A DNA stretch of 64,000 nt from Bacillota bacterium. GTDB taxonomy: Bacteria; Bacillota; Clostridia; Oscillospirales; Oscillospiraceae. The position numbers and the translations under genes are program-made. Below the pieces are notes generated by a model. It ran no database searches, was not told where the DNA came from, and worked only from the letters and a program-made list of their open reading frames with translations. Below, piece by piece: positions 24,947 through 33,514 of the stretch. The stretch is from the NCBI GenBank assembly GCA_023459875.1, contig JAEWRY010000044.1:186001-250000 (forward strand). The letters are read 5' to 3'. The first letter of the stretch is position 1; the number at the start of each line of letters is the position of its first letter.

Positions 24947-26242
24947 CTATTTTTGAGAAGCCGAAATGACTTCCATACCCCCCAGATACTTACGCAGCAC
25001 CTGAGGAATGATCACTGAGCCATCGCGCAGCTGATTCTGTTCCACCATGGCGGGGAAAATCCGGCTGGTGGCGAGTCCGGAGCCGTTCAGTGTGTGGCAG
25101 AGCTCGGGCTTGCCCGTCTCCTCGCGGCGGAAGCGGATATTGCCCCTGCGGGCCTGATAGTCTCTGGCGTTGGAAACCGAACTAACCTCTTTATATCCGT
25201 TCATGGAGGGAATCTGGATTTCGATATCGTAGGTGCGGGCCATGGAGGCGGAACAGTCTCCCGCGGCCAGCTTCACCGTGCGGAAGTGGAAGCCCAGCCC
25301 CTTGACCAGCGCTTCGGCTTTTCCGACCAGCTCTTCAAAGGCGGCGTCCGAATCTTCCGGTTTGGTATACTGTACCATTTCCACCTTGTTGAACTGATGC
25401 CCGCGTACCATTCCGCGTTCATCAGCGCGGTGGGAACCCGCTTCCCGGCGGAAGCAGGGAGTATAGCTGATATATTTGCGGGGCAGCTCGGCCTCGGTCA
25501 GGATCTCGTCCCGATGGAGGGAAACGAGCGCCGTCTCGGCGGTGGGCAGCATGAAGTGCGTACGCTCGTCAGTGGGGTTCTGAATCTTGTATACCTCGTC
25601 GGCAAACTTCGGGAACTGGCCGGCAGTTTCGCCACATTGGTATTCCAGCATATGGGGTAGCATCACAAACTCGTAGCCGTCGGCCAGATGGGTGTCGATG
25701 AAATAATTAAGCAGCGCCCATTCCAGCCGGGCGCCCAGTCCCCGGTAAATCCAAAATCCCGTTCCCGCAAGCTTTACGCCTCTGGGGTAATCGATGAGGC
25801 CCAGATTGGTGCACAGATCCACGTGATGCTGAGGCTCGAAATCGAATTTGTGAGGTTCGCCGTAATAGCGCAGGGGCTCGTTGTTCTCCTTGCCGCCGGG
25901 TTTCAGATCGGGATCGGGCAGATTGGGCAGAGAGAGCATAAGTGTGCGGTATTCGGCATCAATGTCCCTCTGTTTTTCGTCATTCTGGGCTATGGTCGCC
26001 TTGAGCTCGGTCATCTTTGCAAAGACCGGGGCAACGTCTTCGCCCGTTTTTTTCATCTGCGGGATCGCCTTTGAAACCTTATTCTGCTCCGCCTTCAGTG
26101 TTTCGTTTAGGAAAATCAGATCCCGTCTGGCTTTGTCCAGCTCCAGGATGCGGTCAACCTCCGCGTCGCAGGGGACTTCTTTTGCCCGCAGTCCGGCTTT
26201 TACTTTTTCGGGATCATCCTTGATCACTTTAATATCCAGCAT
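24947..26242 (-). CDS. serS: Seryl-tRNA synthetase
   Basis: SerRS charges tRNA-Ser and tRNA-Sec. The 431-residue protein has the N-terminal long coiled-coil arm (about 30-105) that grips the variable arm of tRNA, then class II motif 2 (CFRREAGSHRADERGMVRGH) and motif 3 (LNGSGLATSRIFPAMVEQNQ). Length is typical. The upstream gap to the parB-linked gene holds a perfect parS site and no T-box. A GAGGTGAC ribosome binding site precedes the ATG. Confidence 0.97.
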   Translation of the reverse strand: MLDIKVIKDDPEKVKAGLRAKEVPCDAEVDRILELDKARRDLIFLNETLKAEQNKVSKAIPQMKKTGEDVAPVFAKMTELKATIAQNDEKQRDIDAEYRTLMLSLPNLPDPDLKPGGKENNEPLRYYGEPHKFDFEPQHHVDLCTNLGLIDYPRGVKLAGTGFWIYRGLGARLEWALLNYFIDTHLADGYEFVMLPHMLEYQCGETAGQFPKFADEVYKIQNPTDERTHFMLPTAETALVSLHRDEILTEAELPRKYISYTPCFRREAGSHRADERGMVRGHQFNKVEMVQYTKPEDSDAAFEELVGKAEALVKGLGFHFRTVKLAAGDCSASMARTYDIEIQIPSMNGYKEVSSVSNARDYQARRGNIRFRREETGKPELCHTLNGSGLATSRIFPAMVEQNQLRDGSVIIPQVLRKYLGGMEVISASQK

Positions 26243-26268
26243 GGTGTGTCACCTCATAAAAATGGTAA

Positions 26269-26284
26269 TGTTTCACGTGAAACA
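26269..26284. other. parS centromere site 1
   Basis: TGTTTCACGTGAAACA is a perfect 16-base palindrome identical to the Spo0J/ParB parS consensus. It lies directly after the stop of the coiled-coil gene (26288-26286), within the parAB cluster. ParB (Spo0J) is expected to load here as a CTP-dependent clamp. Confidence 0.97.
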
Positions 26285-26285
26285 A

Positions 26286-26834
26286 TCAGTATAAAGCGGA
26301 GACAATGCTCTCATATCGCTCCGAGGGACTTTCTGTGTTGCTTCCGCCGTAAGCGTGCAGGGATTCATCTGGCAGGGATTTTTCAAGCCCCGAGTTCTGG
26401 AATTTCTCAATCATAGCACGGGCGGCCTTGTAATATTTTTTCCCGTAGAGCTCCTGGATCTCACGCAGCCAATCCAGGGCCTGTAGCTGCTTGGACAGCT
26501 TGTCCTTTTCACTGTTGTCGGTGTCGTGCTGGGCGGTCATGGCGCTCAGGTCGCTCTGAAGCTGGCCGACCTGGGACTGCAGGCTGTCAATCTGCGTTTC
26601 CAGCGCGTCTTTCTCCGTTTCCAGGCTCTGAACCGACTGCATCGCGGAGACTGATTCCTTGAGGCCGCTGAGAACTTCCGCATTGTTTCTCTGCTGCATA
26701 AAGTATGACAGCAAAAGCAGGGCGAAGGCCGCAAGAAACAAAATACTGAGATAAATCACCACCGACATCTGCTTTTTTGGTTTGTGCCCGTCCGGTTCTT
26801 TCTTATGTGAGGCGCTTTCCTTGTTTTCGTTCAT
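26286..26834 (-). CDS. Membrane-anchored coiled-coil protein coupled to parB, unknown function
   Basis: The 182-residue protein starts with about 24 polar, Lys-rich residues, then one membrane segment (about 25-45: VVIYLSILFLAAFALLLLSY). A coiled coil follows (about 52-115, e.g. LETEKDALETQIDSLQSQVG), then a small C-terminal region (about 120-182, ALDWLREIQELYGKKYYKAA). The ATG overlaps the parB stop in ATGA, so it is translated with parB. I do not recognise the family. By position it may tie segregation to the envelope, but that is inference. parS site 1 lies immediately downstream. Confidence 0.75.
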   Translation of the reverse strand: MNENKESASHKKEPDGHKPKKQMSVVIYLSILFLAAFALLLLSYFMQQRNNAEVLSGLKESVSAMQSVQSLETEKDALETQIDSLQSQVGQLQSDLSAMTAQHDTDNSEKDKLSKQLQALDWLREIQELYGKKYYKAARAMIEKFQNSGLEKSLPDESLHAYGGSNTESPSERYESIVSALY

Positions 26835-27730
26835 CGGGAAGCCTCCCCTCCACCGCTTACCGGCGCCAATGCGTCAAGCAGGGCCTGGAGGTCGTTCTGG
26901 TCGTAGTATTCCAGTTCTATCTTTCCTTTCTTCTTTCCCTGCACAATCTTTACCCGGCGCGAATAGCGCGTGGCGAGGTTTTTTTCCGCCTCTTTCAGGT
27001 AGATTGCCAGTTGTTTCTGCTGCGGCTGAATTTTTGCTGGCTTTTCCGGGGCCTTTCGAATTTTCTTTACCAGTTCTTCCGTCTGCCGGACCGAAAGCTT
27101 TTTTTCGATTACCTGTTGCGCTGCGCGTATCTGCGTTTTAGCCGAGGGCAGCGACAAAAGCGCCCTGGCATGACCGGTAGTAAGCACGCCTTCCTCCACC
27201 AGAGAGCAAATTTCCGGGGGAAGCGCCAAAAGCCGCATGGCATTGGCCACGACCGGCCGGGATTTCCCCACCCGTTTTGCGGTCTCCTCCTGGGTCAGGC
27301 TGTATTCTTCCATCAGAATACGGTAGCCTGTCGCTTCCTCCATCGGATTGAGATCTTCGCGCTGGAGGTTCTCGATCAGCGCCAGTTCCATGACCTTCCG
27401 GTCGTCAGCCTCCACAATAACTGCGGGAACTTCCCCGAGCCCCGCCTCCTTCGCCGCTCTCCACCTTCGCTCCCCCGCAATAATCTGATAGTACCCGGAG
27501 GATAACCTGCGCACGGTGATCGGCTGCAGGATGCCGTGTACACGGATTGAATCGGCAAGATCAGACAGGCTCCCCTGATCAAATCTCTTTCGGGGCTGCT
27601 TTAGTCCCGGTTCGACCTGCGAAATGGGAAGAGATACCGAACCCTGTGACTGGGTCTGAAGCGCCGCGTCGCCCAAAAGGGCTCCCAATCCTCTTCCCAG
27701 CCCTTTGCCTGAGCTTTTTTCAGAAGCCAT
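26831..27730 (-). CDS. parB: Chromosome partitioning protein ParB (Spo0J)
   Basis: ParB/Spo0J is a CTP-dependent DNA clamp that binds parS and spreads to organise the origin region and load SMC. The 299-residue protein has the N-terminal GLGRGLGALLGD leader typical of chromosomal ParB, the CTPase motifs (QPRKRF, GILQPITVR, GERRWRAAK, ENLQREDLNPMEEA), and a helix-turn-helix (VGKSRPVVANAMRLLALP). The C-terminal dimer region is Lys-rich. One base separates it from parA, with AAAGG upstream. Two perfect parS sites lie within 1 kb. Confidence 0.96.
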   Translation of the reverse strand: MASEKSSGKGLGRGLGALLGDAALQTQSQGSVSLPISQVEPGLKQPRKRFDQGSLSDLADSIRVHGILQPITVRRLSSGYYQIIAGERRWRAAKEAGLGEVPAVIVEADDRKVMELALIENLQREDLNPMEEATGYRILMEEYSLTQEETAKRVGKSRPVVANAMRLLALPPEICSLVEEGVLTTGHARALLSLPSAKTQIRAAQQVIEKKLSVRQTEELVKKIRKAPEKPAKIQPQQKQLAIYLKEAEKNLATRYSRRVKIVQGKKKGKIELEYYDQNDLQALLDALAPVSGGGEASR

Positions 27731-27731
27731 G

Positions 27732-28511
27732 TCATGTATTCCTTTCTACTTGAGAAATATTATGTTCCATAATCTCCGAAGCTAAAAGCCGGTACGCTTC
27801 TGTTCCCCGTGAAAACGGATCATATGCCGACACCGGCTTTCCGTGGCTTGGGGCCTCGGACAGCCGGACGTTTCTCGGTATGACTGAGGCGTAAACTTTG
27901 CCCGGGAAATGACGCTTGACCTCTTCCGCAACCTGCATGGAGAGATTTGTTCTTCCGTCGAACATGGTCAGAAGCACTCCCTCCAACTCGATTTTGGTGT
28001 TGAGAGATCTTTTCACGATCCGGATGGTTGTGAGCAGATCAGAAAGTCCTTCCAGCGCATAGTACTCGCACTGCACCGGCACAAGCACCGTGTCTGCGGC
28101 GCACAGAGCGTCCAGGGTAAGAAGTTCCAGCGAGGGCGGGCAGTCAATGAGAACGAAGTCATAATTTTCCTTCACTGAAGCAAGTGCATTTTTCAGCAGA
28201 TATTCCCGTTTTTCCATGCCGATGAGTTCCACCGTAGCCCCAGCCAACGCTTTGTTCGCGGGGAGGATATCCGCATATGGAGTGGCAATCACTGCTTTCT
28301 TGCAGTCGACGCCCGAAATAAGAACGTCGTAAACGGTAGGCGAAACGGCCGTTTTGTCAACCCCGAACCCCGACGTGGCGTTTCCCTGGGGATCAAAATC
28401 ACACACCAGCACCCGCGTGCCAACCGTCTTTAACGCCGCGCCAAGATTGACGCATGTGGTGGTTTTACCCACTCCGCCCTTTTGATTTACAATTGCGATC
28501 GTCTTTGCCAT
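27732..28511 (-). CDS. parA: Chromosome partitioning ATPase ParA (Soj)
   Basis: Soj is the deviant Walker ATPase that works with Spo0J in origin segregation and, in Bacillus, controls DnaA. The 259-residue protein has KGGVGKTT (residues 11-18), CDFDPQGNATSGFG, and DCPPSLELLTLDAL. The mid-protein QCEYYALEGLSDL motif is standard for Soj. It lies just before parB and has its own promoter upstream of the noc terminator. A position close to dnaA fits a chromosomal, not plasmid, ParA. Confidence 0.96.
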   Translation of the reverse strand: MAKTIAIVNQKGGVGKTTTCVNLGAALKTVGTRVLVCDFDPQGNATSGFGVDKTAVSPTVYDVLISGVDCKKAVIATPYADILPANKALAGATVELIGMEKREYLLKNALASVKENYDFVLIDCPPSLELLTLDALCAADTVLVPVQCEYYALEGLSDLLTTIRIVKRSLNTKIELEGVLLTMFDGRTNLSMQVAEEVKRHFPGKVYASVIPRNVRLSEAPSHGKPVSAYDPFSRGTEAYRLLASEIMEHNISQVERNT

Positions 28512-28550
28512 AAGCGACCCGCTTTCCCGGTAGTTTGCGCAGTATCTTAT

Positions 28551-28579
28551 ATTATACGCATAACAGACGTTGTTTTCAA
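28551..28579 (-). promoter_or_regulatory. Sigma-A promoter of the parA-parB operon
   Basis: On the minus strand TTGAAA (28579-28574) and TATAAT (28556-28551) are spaced by 17 bases, about 40 bases upstream of the parA start. It lies just after the noc terminator. Confidence 0.75.
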
Positions 28580-28588
28580 CCGTTTTAC

Positions 28589-28627
28589 AAAAAAAGCGCT
28601 CCGATGTTTCACGTGAAACACCGGAGC
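28589..28627 (-). terminator. noc terminator whose stem is a parS site
   Basis: On the minus strand GCTCCGG-TGTTTCAC pairs with GTGAAACA-TCGGAGC, a 15-pair stem with one G-U, followed by GC and seven T. It lies 16 bases after the noc stop. The core is the perfect parS palindrome, so the same bases act as a protein-binding site in DNA and a terminator hairpin in RNA. Confidence 0.88.
28605..28620. other. parS centromere site 2
   Basis: TGTTTCACGTGAAACA is a perfect parS palindrome, identical to site 1, 2.3 kb away. It lies between noc and parA, inside the noc terminator hairpin. Confidence 0.97.
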
Positions 28628-28643
28628 AAACAGTGAGAAAGGA

Positions 28644-29453
28644 TTACTTAGGTATCCGTATTGTCAGTAAAATCGCATCCTCCGCATCCCGCCTTTCATA
28701 TTGGGCCGCAACGCCCGCCGACTGCATCAGGGATAATCCCCTGACAACGGTATTGAGGAAAAATCGCACGTCTTTTATGACATACGTTGGCCTCTGGAGA
28801 CTGACGGGCTTGTCCGCCAAGGGGGAAAGGCGCGCGGAAATATAGGCTTCGGTCTGGGCCACGGTAAGCTTGCGGCGGACAATGTGCTGCGCCGCCCGTA
28901 TCTGCGAGGCTTCGTCGGGCAGACGCAGGAGTGCCCGGGCGTGCCGTTCTGTCAATCCGTTCCTGCGAAACAGCTCCAGCACCGCTTCAGGAAGCCGAAG
29001 GAGCCGTAACTTGTTTGCCACCGCGGATTGAGACTTGCCTAGTTTATGAGCCGCTTCTTCCTGTGAAAGACGGCACGTTGTAATGAGCTGCTTAATTCCA
29101 AGCGCCTCATCCCAGAAGTCAAGATCCTGTCTCTGCAAATTTTCCACCAAAGCCAATATGTAACTCTCGGAGGCGTCCGCGTCCACAATCAGACAGGGCA
29201 CCTCGCCAAGTTCCGCCATCTTTGCCGCACGAAGCCGCCGTTCTCCCGAGATGAGCTCATATCCCCGTTCTGTGCGCCTTACAGAAAGCGGCTGCAGAAT
29301 CCCATGCTCCCGGATGCTCTCCGCAAGCTCGTCCAGTTCCGCGGCGGAAAATTGTCTCCTTGGCTGGCCCGGATTGGGGGCAATGGCATCTACTGGGAGA
29401 TACTGTATTTTATTGCTTTCGAAAAGGCCCTTCTTCGTCCGCAGCAGCGACAT
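28644..29453 (-). CDS. noc: ParB-family protein, Noc-like nucleoid occlusion factor
   Basis: The 269-residue protein is a second ParB-fold member. It shares the ParB core: IAPNPGQPRRQF, ESIREHGILQPLSVRR, GERRLRAAKMAELGEVPCLI, LVENLQRQDLDFWDEALGIK, and the helix-turn-helix LGKSQSAVANKLRLLRLP. The order noc-soj-spo0J beside rsmG matches the Bacillus layout, where Noc blocks division over the nucleoid. Noc and Spo0J differ in DNA-site specificity, which I cannot settle by eye. Start at 29453 with TAGGAGGG upstream. The short Lys-free N-terminus (MSLLRTKKGLFESNK) could be a membrane-binding helix. Confidence 0.85.
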   Translation of the reverse strand: MSLLRTKKGLFESNKIQYLPVDAIAPNPGQPRRQFSAAELDELAESIREHGILQPLSVRRTERGYELISGERRLRAAKMAELGEVPCLIVDADASESYILALVENLQRQDLDFWDEALGIKQLITTCRLSQEEAAHKLGKSQSAVANKLRLLRLPEAVLELFRRNGLTERHARALLRLPDEASQIRAAQHIVRRKLTVAQTEAYISARLSPLADKPVSLQRPTYVIKDVRFFLNTVVRGLSLMQSAGVAAQYERRDAEDAILLTIRIPK

Positions 29454-29544
29454 AAAACCACCCTCCTAAACTCATATTACCCATATATTACCATGCGTAA
29501 AAAATGAAATGTGTCGAGTTCGGTCGCCGCATCCTGGTAAATCA

Positions 29545-29584
29545 AATAAAAAAGAGAAGCGGCGCGGTTTTTCGGCGCCGCTTC
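29545..29584 (-). terminator. Intrinsic terminator of the ABC permease gene
   Basis: On the minus strand GAAGCGGCGC pairs with GCGCCGCTTC (29584-29575 with 29565-29556), followed by TCTTTTTT. It lies about 50 bases after the permease stop. Confidence 0.88.
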
Positions 29585-29632
29585 ATGGTCAAACCCGCAA
29601 TGCATTTTTTGCGGAAAGCTTTCAGTCAAAAA

Positions 29633-32600
29633 TCACTCCAGTATTTTCAGGGATTCCACCATGTCGATCTTTTTGAGTCTGAAATATGCGGCCACATTGA
29701 CCAGCAGGGAGAAAAGAACGGTAAGCAAGACCGCGTAGAGGTAGCTTTTCGGCTGCGCGTTGCGGATGAACATAAGCATGTCGATCTCTACCGTAAGAAC
29801 CAGCCAGCCGTGGAGATACTTGCCCATTACAAGTCCCAGGCAGATCCCGAAAAGAGTGAGCACCATGTTCTCACGATAGATATAGGTGGATACCTCCCGG
29901 TCATAAAAACCCAGCACCTTGAGCGTGGCGAGTTCCCTTCTCCGCTCGGTGATATTGATATTGGTAAGATTATATAGCACGACAAAAGCCAGCGCGGCGG
30001 CAGAGACGATAATCACAATCACGGCGTAGTCCACGCTCTCCATGCTCGAGGTATAGGTGCGTCGTGTATCGGAAATGCGGCTGACCGAGGTGACGCCGGA
30101 AAGGGGAACGAGTTTGGATGCAACGGTATCGCAGATTTCCTGCGAATCCTCGTCGTAAGCCGCGAGAATCAGATTTTCGGCCGGCCGCTTGCCGAAAAGC
30201 GTTTCATAATAGGTATCCGAGAGATAAACATAGTGCATGATGTAGTTTTCTGTGATATCCGCCACCCTGGCGCTTACCCGCTCGTCACCGGAAAGCGTAA
30301 CGGTGTCACCCACTCCCACGTCCAAAAGGGACGCCAGCTTTTCCGTCAGCACCACGCCGTCATCGGGCAGAACCACCGGGCCGCTGTCCAGCCGGTGCCT
30401 GAAATGTACGAACTCTTCAAAGCGGCCTCGGTCGGATACCGTCATAAGCGAGCAGTCGAGAGTCCGTTTCTGTGACTCCGCCGATATGGCTACCTGTGAA
30501 CACATCATCCAGTCCCGCACGCCGTCTGTCTTATCCAGCGCCTTTGTGATATCGGCAATCTCGTCCGTCGTCACATCGTCCAAAAGGCCAACCTGCGCGG
30601 TGTAGGAGTATATATCGTCATACTGCTTATCCATAAGCCCGAATATGGAATCCCTCAAACCAAACCCGGTAACAATCAGCGCGGTGCAGCCGCCGATGCC
30701 GATTGCGGTCATCAAAAACCGCTTTTTATAGCGGAACAAATTGCGGACCGTAACCTTGTGAATAAAGGAAAGCCGCCGCCAAAGCGGCACAACGCGCTCA
30801 AGGAGCACTCTTTTTCCCATTGGCGGGGCTTTCGGCCGCATAAGCTCCGCTGGTACCGAGGAGAGGGAGGAAAAGCAGGAGGCAAGCGCTGCAATCGTAA
30901 CGATCCCAACCGCCGCCAGTGCGGAGAGAATGGAAACGGCGGGATATAACGGGATTATAAGCTTATCCAGCGTATAGAGGATTCCCCAGGCATAATAAAT
31001 AATTGCGGGAAGCAGTGTGCATCCAACCGCGAGTCCCAGAATGCTGCCGCTGAGACTGGAAAAAAGTGCGTATCCGACGTATTTAAAGGCAATGGCACCT
31101 TTCCCGTATCCAAGCGCTTTCATTCCGCCGATCTGAATGCGCTGCTCTTCCACCATTCTAGTCATCGTGGTGAGGCATACGAGCGCTGCCACAAGAAAGA
31201 AAATCAGCGGGAATACCGAGGCCAGATTTCCCATCCGCTCCGCGTCCTGCTGGAAAGACACATATCCGACATTGGTATCGCGGCCAAGGATATACCACTT
31301 GCATTTGTCCATATCGGAGATTTTCCGACGGGCGTCGGCGAGCTTCTGCCGGGCATCGGAGAGCTTCACGTCGGCCTCTTTCTTTGCGTCCTCATATTCC
31401 GAGAGCCCGTCCGCGTAGTCTTTTTCGCCGTCTGTCAATTCTTGATAGGCGTCTTTCAAATCCGTTTTCGCGTCGCTTATTTCCTCGGTAAAGGTGCGCT
31501 TTCCCTCCTTGTACTCTACCCAGCCGTCGTCCAGCTCTTTGCGGGAATCTTCTAGCTTCTTCTGGTTATCGGTGAGCTCCGTATATGCGTCGTCCAGTTT
31601 TGTTTTGGATTCCTGCAGTGTGTTTTTCGCGCCGTTTAGATCGTCCCAGCCGTCGTCCAGCTCGTCTCTCGCGTCCTCGAGCTGCTTCCATCCGTCGTCC
31701 AGCTTTCGCCGGGCGTCCTGCAGCTCGGGATAATTTTCTTGAAGCTTCTTCGTTCCCTCCATAAAATCCTTTTGACCCTGCTCGTATTCATCCCATCCGG
31801 ATTCAATCGCTTCCTGTCCCCAATGAAGGGAATCCTGCGCGTCCGTTAATTGGTCCCTGCCGGCCTTCAGCGTGGCCGCCATGGTGAGATAAGCCGTCTG
31901 GTCGGGGAAATAAGTATTCAGCGCGTAAAGCGCCGCCTGCTGTTCGGGCGTTGCGTAACCGGCAGCGCTCAAAGTGGCGAGCGAAGCCCTGGTTCCGTCG
32001 ATTACGGCCCAGTCGGTCGCCTGCCAGCTAGGATCGTTCATGCGGTCCACAAGTTCGTCGCTGGTGGTTCCTGCGTAATAGCCCGAAGAAGCCAAAATCG
32101 GCGTAAGCAATCCGCTCAGCGCGTTGACCTGCCCGGTGTACTGCTGCGCGCCTTCCGAATACTGCTGCTTTCCGTCAAACAGCTTCTCTTCGGCCTCTTC
32201 CAGCTGTTCTTTCGCATCGGCCAGCTGCTTTGCCGAGTCCTCCAGTTTTTTTACCCCGTCGTTATATTCTTCGAGTCCGTCCGCATAATCGGCCTCCCCA
32301 TCCTTCAGGGTCTTGAGCGCGTCGTTGTAGTCATCCTCCCCGTCCTCCAGTTTTTTTAGGCCTTCGTTATAGTCCGCAACGCCGTCTTCATATTTCTTTT
32401 TCCCGTCGTAGTAATCCGCCCAGCCGTCTTGAAGCTTGATCACTCCGTCGGCGTATTTCTTTTCTCCGTCCACAAGGTCTGTGTAAGCGTCGTCCAGTTT
32501 CTTCTGATTATCCCGTGTCTCTTTGTCCAGAGTCTGCACTCCGTCGAAATAGTCCGCCCAGCCGTCGTCAAGCTTCCGTCGGGCATCCTTCAGTTCGGCT

Positions 32601-33463
32601 TCCGCGTCGATCAGCTTTTTATTCGCTTCGGCTTCCGCGTCGTCATACTCTTTTTGCGCGTCATTCAGTTTATCGGTCGCTTCGCCGATCACCTGGTCGT
32701 ATCTCAAACCGGCACGCCGTTCACCCAGCGGCTTGAGTTGGTCTTCCAGATTGTCGGAGAGCGTTTTATAGTCATCGTCATAGCATAGCAAATCGGCCGC
32801 TCCGTCCGCCAAAAGATATGCTTCCGTATAATAATCCAGGGTAAAGGAGGTTTTTGGCAGGAGCAGAAAGGCCGACACCTTTCCGGTTCCCAGCGTGGAA
32901 TTTCCCCGTTCGACGTTTATGTAGATAGGGAAATCGGCAGTGCCCACAACCGTAACCTTATTGCTGGCAAGCGCGTCCTTATAATCTCCGGTACCGGTAT
33001 CGAGACTGATCGAATCGCCGAGTTTGGCGCCCGTCATTTTAAGGAATTGGGCTTCCGCCAGGCATTCATCCGCCGCCTGGGGCATTCTGCCCGAGAGCAG
33101 CCGGGGGGTGTTGATGTTCTGCGTGCTCAGAGAATGGAGCTTTACAATGAGGTCAACCCCGTTCACATTGGCGATGGCGTCCGCCGTATAGGACCCTTCG
33201 GCCTGAGCCACACCCGGCTGTCCGGCAAGCGCAGCCACATCCTCGTCGGTAAGGCCCAGTGTGGAGAGCACCCTGATATCCATGAGATGATATTTGTCGT
33301 AATAGTAATCGGCAGAGCGCTCCATATCCGGGGCGGTAGTCCGGAGTCCCGCCAAAAATCCCGCCGCGAGGGCGGAGAGAATCAAAATGGAGAGGAACCG
33401 GTTGAGCGTGGTTTTTATCTCACGGAAGGTATCTGTTATTACGCGGTTGTGTGTCCGTTTCAA
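29633..33463 (-). CDS. FtsX-family ABC transporter permease with long DG-heptad coiled coil
   Basis: The 1276-residue protein has a first membrane segment at about 18-38, a large external region, then FtsX-type permease segments (about 760-950), a second external domain, and a last three-helix set near the C-terminus (about 1145-1260). Between about 265-440 and 540-720 is a regular seven-residue repeat of the pattern (K/D)(L/Y)xDGxx, for example KLEDGED, DYADGLE, EYNDGVK. Such DG heptads also occur in YhgE/Pip-type envelope proteins. The TTG start follows GGAGGTGA by six bases. The ATPase gene lies just upstream, and a divergent TetR gene follows. The substrate is unknown; a peptide or lipid exporter is likely. 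Confidence 0.88.
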   Translation of the reverse strand: MKRTHNRVITDTFREIKTTLNRFLSILILSALAAGFLAGLRTTAPDMERSADYYYDKYHLMDIRVLSTLGLTDEDVAALAGQPGVAQAEGSYTADAIANVNGVDLIVKLHSLSTQNINTPRLLSGRMPQAADECLAEAQFLKMTGAKLGDSISLDTGTGDYKDALASNKVTVVGTADFPIYINVERGNSTLGTGKVSAFLLLPKTSFTLDYYTEAYLLADGAADLLCYDDDYKTLSDNLEDQLKPLGERRAGLRYDQVIGEATDKLNDAQKEYDDAEAEANKKLIDAEAELKDARRKLDDGWADYFDGVQTLDKETRDNQKKLDDAYTDLVDGEKKYADGVIKLQDGWADYYDGKKKYEDGVADYNEGLKKLEDGEDDYNDALKTLKDGEADYADGLEEYNDGVKKLEDSAKQLADAKEQLEEAEEKLFDGKQQYSEGAQQYTGQVNALSGLLTPILASSGYYAGTTSDELVDRMNDPSWQATDWAVIDGTRASLATLSAAGYATPEQQAALYALNTYFPDQTAYLTMAATLKAGRDQLTDAQDSLHWGQEAIESGWDEYEQGQKDFMEGTKKLQENYPELQDARRKLDDGWKQLEDARDELDDGWDDLNGAKNTLQESKTKLDDAYTELTDNQKKLEDSRKELDDGWVEYKEGKRTFTEEISDAKTDLKDAYQELTDGEKDYADGLSEYEDAKKEADVKLSDARQKLADARRKISDMDKCKWYILGRDTNVGYVSFQQDAERMGNLASVFPLIFFLVAALVCLTTMTRMVEEQRIQIGGMKALGYGKGAIAFKYVGYALFSSLSGSILGLAVGCTLLPAIIYYAWGILYTLDKLIIPLYPAVSILSALAAVGIVTIAALASCFSSLSSVPAELMRPKAPPMGKRVLLERVVPLWRRLSFIHKVTVRNLFRYKKRFLMTAIGIGGCTALIVTGFGLRDSIFGLMDKQYDDIYSYTAQVGLLDDVTTDEIADITKALDKTDGVRDWMMCSQVAISAESQKRTLDCSLMTVSDRGRFEEFVHFRHRLDSGPVVLPDDGVVLTEKLASLLDVGVGDTVTLSGDERVSARVADITENYIMHYVYLSDTYYETLFGKRPAENLILAAYDEDSQEICDTVASKLVPLSGVTSVSRISDTRRTYTSSMESVDYAVIVIIVSAAALAFVVLYNLTNINITERRRELATLKVLGFYDREVSTYIYRENMVLTLFGICLGLVMGKYLHGWLVLTVEIDMLMFIRNAQPKSYLYAVLLTVLFSLLVNVAAYFRLKKIDMVESLKILE

Positions 33464-33514
33464 ACCGATTCACCTCCGTTCCAACGTATAGTTCAAAACT
33501 GCCGTTTTCGCTTG

